This document shows positions 17,094 through 27,079 of a DNA stretch of 64,000 nucleotides, one piece after another. The DNA comes from Nitrospinae bacterium bin107 (GTDB taxonomy: Bacteria; UBA8248): NCBI GenBank assembly GCA_002238965.1, contig MPNJ01000002.1:67001-131000 (forward strand). The letters are read 5' to 3'. The position numbers and the translations under genes are program-made. Below the pieces are notes generated by a model. The model ran no database searches and had not been told where the DNA came from. It worked only from the letters and a program-made list of their open reading frames with translations. Within the stretch, counting starts at the first letter, position 1; the number at the start of each line of letters is the position of its first letter.

Positions 17094-18074
17094 GTGGATT
17101 CTCGGGTAGCGGTAGTGGGCGCCGGTATGATGGGCCACGGCATCGCCCTTCATTGCGCGATTACGGGCGCAAAGGTCATCCTGACGGATAAGGAACCGGC
17201 CCGGCTCGAATCCGCCCTGGAATGGATGGAGGGAGACCTCCGCATCCTGCAGGAACACGGCCTGGCGCCGAAGCAGACTCCCTCTCCACTCGACGAGCGC
17301 ATATCCCTCGCTGCGAGCGTGGGAGAAGCGGCGGCGAAGGCCGACTTCGTCTTCGAGGCGGTGTATGAAGACCTGGGCGTCAAACAAGACGTCTTCCGGG
17401 AACTAGATAAGCACGCCCCGCCCGATACCGTGCTCGCCACGACCACCTCATCGCTCCGCGTGGCGGAAATCGCCGCTGTCGTTTCCGATCCAGGCCGTGT
17501 GCTCGGCGCTCACTGGGCGAATCCCCCGCATATACTCCCGCTCGTGGAAGTGGTTCTCGGCCCCGCTACGAGTGAGGAGGCCCACGCCAGGCTCCTCTCC
17601 TTTTTGAGGAAGATCGGCAAGGCTCCCGTATCCTGCCGCGACGTGGCAGGCTACATCGTCAACCGCCTGCAATACGCCATGCTGAACGAGGCCGTCAGTC
17701 TGGTGGAGCGCGGGCTCACCACGCCCGAGGACGTGGACGAAGCCGTCCGGCACGGCTTCGGTATCCGCCTGGCCTGCAAGGGACCCTTCGAATGGAACGA
17801 CCTCCTCCACGACGCCGACATCACGCTGAATGTTTTCGAAAATCTCTACAGGGCCGAGGGCGACCCCAAGTTCAAGCCCTCCGCGTTGTTGTTGAAACAA
17901 ATCGAAAGAGGCAAACTCGGGCTTTCCACCGGAAAGGGGTGGCGCGACTACGGCGGGCGTACGCGCGAGGAACTCATCGAGGAAAGGGATACGGTAGTCC
18001 TGCGGGCGGTGCGGGCCTTGCAGGAATTGGGCATCATCCAGGGCGCGAAGAACCGCCCCGACCATCCGTCCTGA
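17094..18074 (+). CDS. 3-hydroxyacyl-CoA dehydrogenase family protein
   Basis: The 326-residue protein starts at GTG 17094 behind AAGGAGGGTCGGC. It has the NAD-binding Rossmann motif VAVVGAGMMGHGIALHCA at residues 5-22, the ADFVFEAVYEDLGVKQ segment near 83 and the C-terminal helical domain beginning DVAGYIVNRLQYAMLNEA near 183. The catalytic histidine lies in LGAHWANPPHILPLVEV and a glutamate follows. The family oxidises 3-hydroxyacyl-CoA or related beta-hydroxy acids with NAD. It lacks a fused hydratase and has no beta-oxidation neighbours, so a small hydroxy-acid substrate is also possible. Confidence 0.87.
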   Translation: MDSRVAVVGAGMMGHGIALHCAITGAKVILTDKEPARLESALEWMEGDLRILQEHGLAPKQTPSPLDERISLAASVGEAAAKADFVFEAVYEDLGVKQDVFRELDKHAPPDTVLATTTSSLRVAEIAAVVSDPGRVLGAHWANPPHILPLVEVVLGPATSEEAHARLLSFLRKIGKAPVSCRDVAGYIVNRLQYAMLNEAVSLVERGLTTPEDVDEAVRHGFGIRLACKGPFEWNDLLHDADITLNVFENLYRAEGDPKFKPSALLLKQIERGKLGLSTGKGWRDYGGRTREELIEERDTVVLRAVRALQELGIIQGAKNRPDHPS

Positions 18075-18109
18075 AGAGCGCGCGGCGCATCACTCACGCA
18101 TCACGCGCC

Positions 18110-19636
18110 TTAGTCATCGACAAAGCTCACCTCTGGCTCCAGCCCCATCAGAGCGGCCAGAGCTCCGAAGCGGCGCACGACGACTTCGCCCAGCATATTC
18201 CGGTCACGGCGGCGGCACTTGAGCTTGAGAGAACCCTTGCGCGGCGACGTCTTGAGCGAAAAACGCCCCAGCACACCGGGAACGCCGCCGCACAGAGTCT
18301 CGCCCAGGCGCACGGTGGAGCCGATGATGCGCGCGCGACCGGCGGTATCCTCATCCAGCAGCCGCTCGACGGTGCGCAACTCCCCGTGGGTCTCCCGGCT
18401 CGTATAACGTCCGTAAACGGACAGAGCGAGAAACACCCGCTCCTCGTGGCTGACGTGCAGGGCGCGCGCGTGCAGCACATCGGCGCTGGCCTGGGCGGCC
18501 CGATAATCCGGGTGCACCCGCCAGCCGACGTCGCTGAGCAGACAGACGGCGTGACGCAAGCGCTGCTCAGACGCGCTCTCGCTGGGAAAAAGGCTTTCCG
18601 TCCACTCGAGCAGTTCAGGGACGTGATCGGGAAACCGCGCAGTGCGGGCATGAATGTCGCCCACCGCACTGAGCAGCGGGTCCTCTTTCCGGACCCGCTT
18701 CCCCAGGCACGCATAGGCGAGCCCTTCGCGCAGCCCATTAGCGGAGAAGACCACGTCGCGTGGCGCAACAATCGTTAGGAGGTGTTCCATCACAAGTGCT
18801 GCGAGCGGCAGCAAATCGAGCCGCCTGCTCGAAACGCCGCGAATGCCCGTCAACGATTCGCGGCTCTGGCGGGATATCAGATCGGCGATTTTTTCAAGGT
18901 CGCCGCGGCGTAGCCGGTAATGGTGAATGATGTTGAGCGGATAGCCCGAATGCGACATGTGAGCGTGCGCCAAAGCCCGCCAGTTGCCGCCGACGGCATA
19001 GAAAGTACGCTTGCGCATTTTGGTGAGCCAAGGCAACTCGCCCAAAGCTTCGTCAATGATCCGCCGCGCACACTTTCGCTGGCCGCCCGAGGCGGCGAAG
19101 AGGTTGAGCGGCCCGAGAGGCAGCGTCGCCTGCTCGGCGATCACGCCATCAACCAGATGGACCAACTCGAGGCTGCCGCCACCCAGGTCGCCCACGACGC
19201 CGTCCGCCTCCGGCGCTCCGCTCAACACCCCGAGCGCCGCCATCTCGGCTTCTTCGGCGCCGGAGAGCACGCGCACGCGAAAACCGCACCTTCGCTCCAC
19301 TTCGGCGACGAACTTAGCCCCATCCTCGGCATCGCGAACAGCCGCGGTGGCGATGGCGTCGAAGCGCGTCACCCCCATCGCGAGCAACAGGACGCCAAAG
19401 CGCTCGATGTTCAGTAGCGCCTGTTCGATGCCCTCCGTATCGAGCTTGCCGGTATCGTGTAAATTGCGGCCCAGGCCGCACAGGATTCTTTCGTTGAACA
19501 TGGGCAGCGGCGCGCGCATCAACCCCTCGAACACGACCAGACGGATCGAGTTGGAACCAATGTCAATTACGCCATAGCGTTCGTGAGAGCCGGTTGCCTC
19601 ATCGACGAGGCCTGGTCGTTCAGCCGTCTTCCGCAA
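18110..19636 (-). CDS. ppx: Exopolyphosphatase, Ppx/GppA family
   Basis: The 508-residue protein begins [18 protein letters not shown], the first phosphate-binding motif of the actin-like ASKHA fold, and has [16 protein letters not shown] near 145 and [15 protein letters not shown] near 215. A C-terminal HD-like helical region follows. It removes terminal phosphate from polyphosphate, or pppGpp in GppA-type members. The only reasonable start is TTG at 19636, which overlaps the end of ppk by 17 bases, so it is probably translated by coupling to ppk. It converges with the 3-hydroxyacyl-CoA dehydrogenase gene. Confidence 0.9.
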   Translation of the reverse strand: MRKTAERPGLVDEATGSHERYGVIDIGSNSIRLVVFEGLMRAPLPMFNERILCGLGRNLHDTGKLDTEGIEQALLNIERFGVLLLAMGVTRFDAIATAAVRDAEDGAKFVAEVERRCGFRVRVLSGAEEAEMAALGVLSGAPEADGVVGDLGGGSLELVHLVDGVIAEQATLPLGPLNLFAASGGQRKCARRIIDEALGELPWLTKMRKRTFYAVGGNWRALAHAHMSHSGYPLNIIHHYRLRRGDLEKIADLISRQSRESLTGIRGVSSRRLDLLPLAALVMEHLLTIVAPRDVVFSANGLREGLAYACLGKRVRKEDPLLSAVGDIHARTARFPDHVPELLEWTESLFPSESASEQRLRHAVCLLSDVGWRVHPDYRAAQASADVLHARALHVSHEERVFLALSVYGRYTSRETHGELRTVERLLDEDTAGRARIIGSTVRLGETLCGGVPGVLGRFSLKTSPRKGSLKLKCRRRDRNMLGEVVVRRFGALAALMGLEPEVSFVDD

Positions 19637-21779
19637 TACGCAACCTCGCCGGGCCGCCTGCCCGCCTGAGCGCGCTTCCGCGACCAGACAGACTCGGATT
19701 CGTCATGAAATAGGTGTGCGCCGTGAAATCTTCTTCCCCGAGCGGCGCTCGCTCGTAGTCGCCGTCGCCAGCCATGTTCCAGCTTTGGACATCGTCCTTG
19801 TAATTCGCCACCATGATCTGGTCGAGCACCTGCTGATGCACGGTTTCGTTCTCTATCGGCACCAGCACCTCGCAGCGGCGGTCGAAGTTGCGCGGCATCC
19901 AGTCGGCCGAGGTGATGAACACCTTCGCATGAGGCGAGGGCAGCGGGTGGCCGTTGGCGAAACACACGATGCGCGAGTGTTCCAGAAACCGCCCGATGAT
20001 GCTCTTGACCCGGATATTTTCGGATAGGCCTGGCACGCCCGGACGCAGGCAGCAGATGCCGCGAACCACCAGATCGACCTGAACGCCTGCGGCGCTCGCC
20101 TGGTAGAGCTTGTCGATCACCGTCCCGTCCACGAGTGAGTTCATCTTCGCCCACACCCCGGCCGGCCGGCCAGCTTCGGCGTTGGCTATCTCATTGTCAA
20201 TCATCTCAAGCACGGATTTCCGAAGGCCCGAGGGCGCCACAGCGACGCACTCGAAACTTGTCGGCAGCGCATAGCCGGTGGTCAGGTTGAACACTTGCGC
20301 GGCGTCGTGGGCAAGACGCTCATCGCAGGTGAAAAACGAGAGGTCCGTATATATGCGCGCGGTAATCGGATGGTAGTTGCCGGTGCCGAAGTGCACGTAG
20401 CTGCGCAGATCTTCTCCCTCGCGCCGCACGACGCAGGTGACCTTGGCGTGAGTCTTGAGCTTCATGAAGCCATAGACCACGTGGACGCCGGCACGTTCGA
20501 GCGACTGCGAGAGCTTGAGGTTGGTCTCCTCGTCGAAGCGCGCCTTGAGTTCCACCATCGCGGTGACCGATTTGCCCGATTCCGCAGCCGCGATGAGCGC
20601 CTTCACGATGGGCGACCCGTCGGTCGTGCGATACAGCGTCTGTTTTATCGCCAGCACACTCGGGTCGGCCGCAGCCTGTTCGAGAAACTGCACCACCACG
20701 TCGAAACTCTCGTAGGGGTGGTGGACGATGATGTCCTTGTGGCGGATCGCCGCGAAGCAATCGTTGTCGTACTCGCGGATGCGCTCGGGAAAGCGCGCCC
20801 GGTACTCAGGGAAAATCAGATCCGGCCGCCCGCAATCGATTAACTCATCGAGTTGCGCCATGCCGATCGTGCCGGTCAGCTCCACGATGTCCTCGGGTTG
20901 CGCGTCGAATTCGTCAATCACCAGTTCGCGCAGCGAATCCGGCAAGTCGGCGCTCAGGTTCAGACGCACCACGCCACCGAGCCGGCGCCTGCGCAGCATG
21001 GTCTCGAACAACAGGACGAGGTCTTCGGCCTCTTCTTCGTATTCGATATCGCTGTCGCGGATGAGGCGGAACACGCCGCTTCCGACGATCCGGTAGCCGG
21101 GGAACAACTGATCGATGAACAAGCGAACCAGATTCTCCAGCGCGAAGAAGCGGACATCCTCTCCCGGCAGGCGTATGAAGCGGCGCACCTGATCGGGCAG
21201 CGGAACCAGCGCCCGCATCTTCCGGGCACCATTGATGGCTTCGAGCTCCAGCGCCAGGGAAAAACCGCGATTGGCGATAAAGGGAAACGGGTGCGCCGGG
21301 TCGATGGCGAGCGGCGTCAGCACGGGGAATACCTGTTTCAGGAAGTAGTCGCCCAGCCATTCGATGTCCTCCGCGCTCAAGTCTTTCGCGGTGACCACCG
21401 AGATACCGACCTCTCCGAGTTCAACTTGTAAGCGCCGCCAAACCGTTTCCTGCTCGCGAATCAGCCGAGCGCTCTCCTGAGAAACTTCGAGCAACTGCTC
21501 TGCGGGCGTACGGCCGTCGAGGCTCTTCTGGGTGACGCCGTTCGCCACCTGGCCCTTGAGACCGGCGAGGCGCACCATGAAGAATTCATCGAGGTTGCTC
21601 GCCGATATGGAGAGGAATCGAAGCCGTTCGAGCGCGGGGTGGCGGAGATTGCTCGCTTCGGCGAGCACGCGCCAGTTGAAAGAGAGCCAGGAGAGTTCGC
21701 GATTCAGATATCGGTGGCGTGGATCGAGGATCGGCTCAGCGGCAATGGCGGAGGATTCATCTTCAGCCAGGCGCGACAT
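19620..21779 (-). CDS. ppk: Polyphosphate kinase 1
   Basis: The 719-residue protein has the full PPK1 layout: N domain ([20 protein letters not shown] near residue 23), head domain, and two phospholipase-D-like C-terminal domains. The autophosphorylated histidine is in [11 protein letters not shown] near residue 443 and the second HKD histidine in PHAKVFITS near 616; [20 protein letters not shown] follows the first. The enzyme reversibly makes polyphosphate from ATP. Its stop lies inside the start of ppx, so synthesis and breakdown enzymes are co-expressed. The ATG at 21779 has a weak ribosome-binding site. Confidence 0.95.
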   Translation of the reverse strand: MSRLAEDESSAIAAEPILDPRHRYLNRELSWLSFNWRVLAEASNLRHPALERLRFLSISASNLDEFFMVRLAGLKGQVANGVTQKSLDGRTPAEQLLEVSQESARLIREQETVWRRLQVELGEVGISVVTAKDLSAEDIEWLGDYFLKQVFPVLTPLAIDPAHPFPFIANRGFSLALELEAINGARKMRALVPLPDQVRRFIRLPGEDVRFFALENLVRLFIDQLFPGYRIVGSGVFRLIRDSDIEYEEEAEDLVLLFETMLRRRRLGGVVRLNLSADLPDSLRELVIDEFDAQPEDIVELTGTIGMAQLDELIDCGRPDLIFPEYRARFPERIREYDNDCFAAIRHKDIIVHHPYESFDVVVQFLEQAAADPSVLAIKQTLYRTTDGSPIVKALIAAAESGKSVTAMVELKARFDEETNLKLSQSLERAGVHVVYGFMKLKTHAKVTCVVRREGEDLRSYVHFGTGNYHPITARIYTDLSFFTCDERLAHDAAQVFNLTTGYALPTSFECVAVAPSGLRKSVLEMIDNEIANAEAGRPAGVWAKMNSLVDGTVIDKLYQASAAGVQVDLVVRGICCLRPGVPGLSENIRVKSIIGRFLEHSRIVCFANGHPLPSPHAKVFITSADWMPRNFDRRCEVLVPIENETVHQQVLDQIMVANYKDDVQSWNMAGDGDYERAPLGEEDFTAHTYFMTNPSLSGRGSALRRAGGPARLRIAEDG

Positions 21780-22088
21780 GCTCTGCGTCCTCTATGGATG
21801 TCCCGTGGAACTAACAGATTCAGGGCGCCGCGAACCAAGTCATACATTGGAAACACCCGAAGGTTCTGCGACACCGTCTCGAAGACGTGCGCATTGTAAT
21901 CCGCGTAACTGTCAGAATGCAATGGAGAAGGATGGATTCGGGTCTTTGAAATCTTGTCTGGGATTGGAGACGCCCGATATGCAAGGGTTGAATTTCACCC
22001 TCACGCCTGCACAAAACCGCCTTCTGTATTCACCAGGAGATGCTTAACGGCGTGCTCTCCCGGCTGCGCGCGCTGCTTGCGGCGTACG
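21780..22088. other. Intergenic region without recognisable gene
   Basis: The gap lies between two minus-strand genes: it is upstream of ppk and downstream of the methionine-synthase-like gene. A promoter for ppk-ppx is expected here. I find no Pho-box-like repeat that I would defend, no terminator with a U-run and no credible frame. Confidence 0.4.
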
Positions 22089-23222
22089 TCATATTCTCTC
22101 GGACGTGATGGCGGCGCCTTCGGCCAACGCCGCGAGCTTGACGTAGACGATGTCGGGATCGACCGCTCCGAAACCGGCGAAGGTCCCGAACCCGCAGTCG
22201 GTTCCGGCGACCACCCGATCCGGACCAAAGAGCTCCACGAAGCGCCCGATCCGCTGCGCGACGAGTTCGGGATGCTCCACGAAGTTGCTCGTCGTGTCGA
22301 TGACGCCGGGCACGAGGATCTTTTCCTCGGGTATCTCGTCCCGCCGGTCGCGGAATACGGTCCATTCGTGCTCATGCCGCGGGTTGGCGTTCTCGAACAG
22401 GACGTAGCGGGCGCGTGCGGACATCAGGGAGGAGAACACGTGATCCAGCCCGACGTCGCACACGTGAGGCCCCTCGTAGTTCCCCCAGCAGATGTGGACC
22501 CGCACCCGCGCCGGGTCGGCGTCGCGGAGCGCGTGGTTCAGTACCTCGACGTTCGCCGACGCGATCTCGCCGAACTCGGCATCTGAACAATCTTCGTACA
22601 GCACGTGGCGCGCGAGCCCTAAGTCAGGGCAGTCGAGCTGGAGGTCGAAGCCAGCCGCCAGGATCGCGTCGTATTCCGTTTTCATCGCGTCGGCGAGGGC
22701 TTCCAAGTAGGCCTCACGAGTAGGGTAGTAGACGTTCGGCATGAACAACGCGATGACGCCGGGCGACGCCGCGTTCAGGAAGCCGCGCTTAACGTCATGC
22801 GACGCCATCGCGTTCTTGAAATTTTCGATGTCGGCCCTGAGGTCGGCGTCGTCCTTAGGTTCCACCGGTCCGGTGCATTGCGGACGGACGAGCTTCGGCG
22901 TCCCGCCCTCGCGCGCGAGGCGTTCGAGATAGCGCGGGAAGAGCTTCAAATCCCCGGGCACGGCTCGCTCGCTCTGGCCGGAGAAGCCGGTGTAGCGGTT
23001 CTTGACGTAGGTGGTGTAGGAAATCTTGGACGTCTCGCCGTCGGAGACGATATCGACCCCGGCTTCGACCTGCCGGCGAACCGTCTCCGCGCACTCTTCC
23101 GCCATGCAGGCGGCGAAGTCGGCCGGGTCGTAGGGCTCGTCCCGGTCGCGGGCGAAGAGAAAATCGAGCGCACGCTTGCTTCGCGGCAACGACCCGACGT
23201 GAGTGGTGGCGATACGCGTCAT
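22089..23222 (-). CDS. Cobalamin-independent methionine synthase (MetE C-terminal) family protein
   Basis: The 377-residue protein has only the C-terminal catalytic barrel of MetE: RIATTHVGSLPRS at the start, VDIVSDGETSKISY near 55, then zinc ligands in VRVHICWGNYEG near 236 and TDCGFGTFAGF near 345. MetE proper carries a further N-terminal barrel that is missing. Stand-alone members transfer methyl groups from various donors and usually are not the main methionine synthase. GGAGGAGACCCTC precedes the ATG at 23222. It follows the amidohydrolase gene by 31 bp on the same strand, so the two probably share a pathway. Confidence 0.82.
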   Translation of the reverse strand: MTRIATTHVGSLPRSKRALDFLFARDRDEPYDPADFAACMAEECAETVRRQVEAGVDIVSDGETSKISYTTYVKNRYTGFSGQSERAVPGDLKLFPRYLERLAREGGTPKLVRPQCTGPVEPKDDADLRADIENFKNAMASHDVKRGFLNAASPGVIALFMPNVYYPTREAYLEALADAMKTEYDAILAAGFDLQLDCPDLGLARHVLYEDCSDAEFGEIASANVEVLNHALRDADPARVRVHICWGNYEGPHVCDVGLDHVFSSLMSARARYVLFENANPRHEHEWTVFRDRRDEIPEEKILVPGVIDTTSNFVEHPELVAQRIGRFVELFGPDRVVAGTDCGFGTFAGFGAVDPDIVYVKLAALAEGAAITSERI

Positions 23223-23253
23223 GAGGGTCTCCTCCCCGTCCGGGCGGCCGGGA

Positions 23254-24642
23254 CTAGATGAACTTCCACGGGCTGTAGAGCGGCACCTTGCTCCGCTTCA
23301 TGACCCCTTTCGCCAGGCGCCCGATCCGCTCCACGATTTCCGTCTCGTCTATCGTTTTGATCTCGCGGTTCTCCATCACGAACTTCCCGTCGACCATGAC
23401 GCTCTCGCAGCTGTTCCCCTGGGCCGAATAGACGAAATTCTGGATCTCGTTGTAGAGGGGGACCCAATCCGGCCGCTTCATGTCGAAGATGGCGACGTCG
23501 GCCTTCTTGCCCGGCTCGAGGGAGCCGATCTCCCGCTCCATGTTCATCGCCCTGGCTGCGTTGATGGTCGCCATCTCGATAGCCTTTTCGGCACTCCCCG
23601 CTGCCGGGTCGTAGCGGTAGTCCTTGGGCGTCGCCGCCGCCAGATACATTAGGCGCACCATGTCGTTGAAGTTCGAGCAGTCAGACGCGTCGGTCCCAAT
23701 GGCGACGTTGACGCCCGCCTCCATCATCTCCGGGAACTTCCCGAAGGCGGAGAGGCCGTAGCTGATCTTCATGGCGGTGCTCGGACAGTGCAGGACGTTC
23801 GTCCGCGTTTTGGCGAGAAGCTCGATCTCCCTGGCGCTCACGTGGATCATGTGGGTGAGGGCCACGTTCTTACCGAGAACACCGATGTTGTGGAGATGCT
23901 CGATGGGGCGGGCGCCGTTCAGGCTCAGGCTCTCCTGGACATTCTCGATCATGTTGGCCTGGTGCATGTGGAGGATAGTCCTGTACTTGTCCGCCATCTC
24001 CTTGGACTTTTGGTAGAGCCGGTCCGAGCAGCGCCCCATCCCGACGATGACGACGCAGGGCTTCACGAGCCCCACCCCGCCCCGGTAGTCCTTCATGAAC
24101 TTCTCGTTCTCGTTCAGACACTCCCGGGTGCTCTCGACCAGCATGTTGTGGCCCTGGCTCACCATGTCGAAGGACCTGCGGCCCATCAGGCCCCTCATTC
24201 CGATACGGGAGACGCCCTCGATGACGGGGCCTGGGTTGTAGGAGCCCGCCTCAAGAAAGGTCGTTGCCCCCGTCTTGAGGGTTTCGGCCAGGATCCCGAG
24301 GCCGCCCCATATTTCGTCCTCCGCTCTCACGATGGTGGCGACCTTGCGGTGGACGAAATCGGACCACGGCATTCCCGCGAGGGTCTCGGGAGAAAGACCC
24401 CGGTGCATGTGGTGGTAGAAGTGGATGTGCGCGTTGATGAGGCCGGGGGTGACGAGCTTCATGGTGGCGTCGTAGGTCCGTTTGGCCTCGTATTTTTTCC
24501 TGAGGGCGGAAGCCTTCCCGACGTCCTTGATCCGGTTCTTCGCTATGGCGACGGCGCCGTTTCGGATGACCCTCCGCTGCGGGTCCACGGTGACGACGGT
24601 TCCGTTCTCGATCAGGACATCCACCTTGGTCTTTGCGGCCAT
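23254..24642 (-). CDS. Amidohydrolase/deaminase (TRZ/ATZ-SsnA-type)
   Basis: The 462-residue metal-dependent hydrolase shows the amidohydrolase TIM-barrel ligands: HIHFYHHMH near residue 72, HMHQAN near 228, ALTHMIHVS near 262 and the aspartate in AIGTDASDCSNF near 320. Flanking beta-sandwich parts (VDVLIENGTVVTVDP at the N-terminus; GKKADVAIFDM near 405) are typical of cytosine-deaminase, guanine-deaminase and chlorohydrolase relatives. Likely activity is hydrolytic deamination or dechlorination of an aromatic nitrogen ring; the substrate is not predictable. GGGGGAGGATGCC precedes the ATG. Confidence 0.85.
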   Translation of the reverse strand: MAAKTKVDVLIENGTVVTVDPQRRVIRNGAVAIAKNRIKDVGKASALRKKYEAKRTYDATMKLVTPGLINAHIHFYHHMHRGLSPETLAGMPWSDFVHRKVATIVRAEDEIWGGLGILAETLKTGATTFLEAGSYNPGPVIEGVSRIGMRGLMGRRSFDMVSQGHNMLVESTRECLNENEKFMKDYRGGVGLVKPCVVIVGMGRCSDRLYQKSKEMADKYRTILHMHQANMIENVQESLSLNGARPIEHLHNIGVLGKNVALTHMIHVSAREIELLAKTRTNVLHCPSTAMKISYGLSAFGKFPEMMEAGVNVAIGTDASDCSNFNDMVRLMYLAAATPKDYRYDPAAGSAEKAIEMATINAARAMNMEREIGSLEPGKKADVAIFDMKRPDWVPLYNEIQNFVYSAQGNSCESVMVDGKFVMENREIKTIDETEIVERIGRLAKGVMKRSKVPLYSPWKFI

Positions 24643-25019
24643 GGCATCCTCCCCCGCGCAGGAATTCAGAGAATTTACTTTTCGATTTGATCAACACTAC
24701 ACAAGGGGGTTTTTGATGACAACCGAAGCGAAATGGCAAAGGTAAAGCATTCGGGAGATTTTCCATACGTACACGTTCAGGCGGCGGCCACAGAATGTAT
24801 AGAGAAACAACGCTGATTGACCCGAAGGATTCAGTTCCGTATTCTGCATGTATTATAAAAATCGAAATGACGGCTGCCTTGCCCTAAAAGAGTGATCAAC
24901 GGAAGAGAGTCTCTTCGACGTGCCGCTCTTCCATTGGTGAGCGTTAGGTCGATAGTGGCGACGCTTTGCTCTGAGAGCGGGCCTCGAGGACGTGAGGGCC
25001 CAACTGGAGGCAGAGCACC
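24643..25019. other. Divergent promoter region
   Basis: This 377-bp gap separates the divergent amidohydrolase and tctBAC operons and is locally AT-rich around 24830-24900. Two promoters are expected. I see no obvious operator palindrome or repeat. A GAGGCAGAGCACC sequence precedes the tctB start. Confidence 0.45.
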
Positions 25020-25502
25020 ATGAAGCGATTCCACCGGGAAACGTGGGTCGGGCTTGCCGTGTTCGTATTCAGCCTGGCCGGACTGGCGCTGATACCCAGC
25101 CAGGTGCTTATCCGAAAGGTGGGAGAACGGACTATTCCGTTCCCCCCCAGCGCCTTTCCATTTCTTGCCCTCTCCCTGCTCGCGCTCATGGCCGCATTGA
25201 TGGCCGCGCAAAAATGGATATCCCCCTCCTCCGCGCCTGAGCGCCTTCCCAGCGGACCGCTTCGGATCCGCGCCATGGCACCGGTCGCCACCTTCGCCCT
25301 CTACATCTTCCTCGTCGAGTGGTTCGGGATGCTCCCCGCCACCCTCGTCGCCGTCGCCCTGTTCGCCTTTCAGCTCGGGATGCGGGAATGGCGGACCCTC
25401 GCGCTGCTCGCTCTGTTGACCCCGCTCTTCATCCGGGTCTTCTTCGGTCATTTCCTGGGCGTCGTGCTGCCGGAAGGCAGGCTTTCGAGCGGGGTCTTCT
25501 AG
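25020..25502 (+). CDS. tctB: Tripartite tricarboxylate transporter small membrane subunit TctB
   Basis: The 160-residue protein has four hydrophobic helices: LAVFVFSLAGLALIP near residue 13, FPFLALSLLALMAALMAA near 47, ATFALYIFLVEWFGMLPATLVAVALF near 87 and LALLALLTPLFIRVFFGHFLGV near 125. The last helix ends GHFLGVVLPEG, typical of TctB. TctB is the poorly conserved partner of TctA in the inner membrane. The tctA start codon follows one base after the stop, so the two are coupled. Confidence 0.85.
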   Translation: MKRFHRETWVGLAVFVFSLAGLALIPSQVLIRKVGERTIPFPPSAFPFLALSLLALMAALMAAQKWISPSSAPERLPSGPLRIRAMAPVATFALYIFLVEWFGMLPATLVAVALFAFQLGMREWRTLALLALLTPLFIRVFFGHFLGVVLPEGRLSSGVF

Positions 25503-25503
25503 G

Positions 25504-27009
25504 ATGTGGGCGCAGTTGGCGCAAGGCCTGTTCCTGTGCCTGCGCTTCGACGTGCTCGCCGTCCTGGTGATCGGAATGTCGATGGGGATCGTGGTGGGCG
25601 GCCTGCCCGGCCTCACGGCCGCCATGGCTGTGGCGGTTCTGCTGCCGATATCGTTTTTCGTCGAACCCGTTCTGGGGATTCCCTTCCTCTTGGCCATCAC
25701 GAAGGGGGCGATATTCGGCGGTTCGATTCCCGCGATCCTGATCAACACGCCGGGCACGGGCGCAGCCGCGGCCACCGTACTGGACGGCTACCCCCTCGCC
25801 CAGCAGGGCAAGGCGAGAAAGGCCCTCGAGATGGCTCTCTACTCCTCCGTCATCGGGGACACCTTCAGCGATCTCGTCACCATCTTCATCGCGGGCGCCA
25901 TCGCGGCGGTCGCCATCCTGGTGGGCCCCCCGGAATATTTCGCTATCTTCGTCTTCAGCTTCGCCATCATCAGCTGCGTCACGGGCCGTTCGGTGATTCG
26001 TGGGCTGATGTCCGCCGCTCTCGGGCTGTTTCTGAGCTCGGTCGGTCTCGACCCCCTGATCGGGGTGCGGCGCTTCACCTTCGGCTCGGTGGACCTGACC
26101 GGGGGAATCTCGTTCATCGCGATGCTGATCGGGATCTTTGCGCTCTCGGAGATCCTCCTCTACGGAGAGAAGACCCGAGAGGAGCGCAAGGCCGAGGACG
26201 AGAAGCGCATGACCGCGTGGCGCGCCGAGGGCAACGAACCCCTGACAATGGAGGAGTTCAAGAGTTGCGGCCGGACGATCTCCCGCTCGGCGGTGGTCGG
26301 CACGATCATCGGCGCGATTCCGGGCCTGGGACAGGTGGTCTCCGCGTTCGTCTCCTACGGCCTGGCGTTCCGGAGGTCGAAGCAGCCCAAGCAGTTCGGG
26401 AAAGGATCGCTGGAGGGAGTGGCCGCCGCCGAAACCGGCAACAACGCGGTCAACGGTTCAAGCCTCATCCCCCTGCTCAGTTTCGGCATACCGGGCGACA
26501 TCGTAACCGCGGTGCTCTTCGCCGCATTCATGGTGCAGGGGCTCCGGCCGGGCCCCCGCCTCTTCGAGGATCACGGCGCGATCGTCTACAGCATCCTGAT
26601 CGCCATGCTGCTCTGCAACGTCCTGATGCTAATCCTCGGGTTCTTCAGCCTGCGCTACGTGGCCCTGATCGCGCGGTTCCCGAAGAAGGCGGTCTTCCCC
26701 GTCGTGGCGGCGTTCTGCGTGGTGGGGACATACGCCCTGAACAACAGCTTCTTCGATGTGAAGGTAATGCTGGTCTTCGGAGTAGTGGGCTATTTTCTGA
26801 GAAAATTCGATTTCCCGGTCGCTCCCCTCATCATCACCTTCATTCTGGGGCGGGCGTTCGAGTCTTCCCTCGGACAATCGCTTATCATGGGAGACGGCGA
26901 CCTGTCCCTGTTCGTCCGCCGGCCCATCTCGCTCGTCTTTATATTGCTGGCCGCAGGTGTCGTCGTCTGGGGCGCCCGCCGCCGATCCCCGCAGGCCGGT
27001 GATGAATGA
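25504..27009 (+). CDS. tctA: Tripartite tricarboxylate transporter large permease TctA
   Basis: The 501-residue polytopic protein shows the TctA family motifs: GIVVGGLPGLTAAMAVAVLLP near residue 24, the GGSIPAILINTPGTGAAAAT loop near 75, and in the second repeat GTIIGAIPGLGQVVSAFVSY near 263 with ETGNNAVNGSSLIPLLSFGI near 308. It forms the proton- or sodium-coupled channel for carboxylates. It sits between tctB and tctC in one operon, with tctC 70 bp downstream. Confidence 0.93.
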   Translation: MWAQLAQGLFLCLRFDVLAVLVIGMSMGIVVGGLPGLTAAMAVAVLLPISFFVEPVLGIPFLLAITKGAIFGGSIPAILINTPGTGAAAATVLDGYPLAQQGKARKALEMALYSSVIGDTFSDLVTIFIAGAIAAVAILVGPPEYFAIFVFSFAIISCVTGRSVIRGLMSAALGLFLSSVGLDPLIGVRRFTFGSVDLTGGISFIAMLIGIFALSEILLYGEKTREERKAEDEKRMTAWRAEGNEPLTMEEFKSCGRTISRSAVVGTIIGAIPGLGQVVSAFVSYGLAFRRSKQPKQFGKGSLEGVAAAETGNNAVNGSSLIPLLSFGIPGDIVTAVLFAAFMVQGLRPGPRLFEDHGAIVYSILIAMLLCNVLMLILGFFSLRYVALIARFPKKAVFPVVAAFCVVGTYALNNSFFDVKVMLVFGVVGYFLRKFDFPVAPLIITFILGRAFESSLGQSLIMGDGDLSLFVRRPISLVFILLAAGVVVWGARRRSPQAGDE

Positions 27010-27079
27010 GGAGGGTTACACTACATAGGGGGCGCATGATTTCAGAGAAGGCAGGAATAACCCACAGGAGGGAATTCTC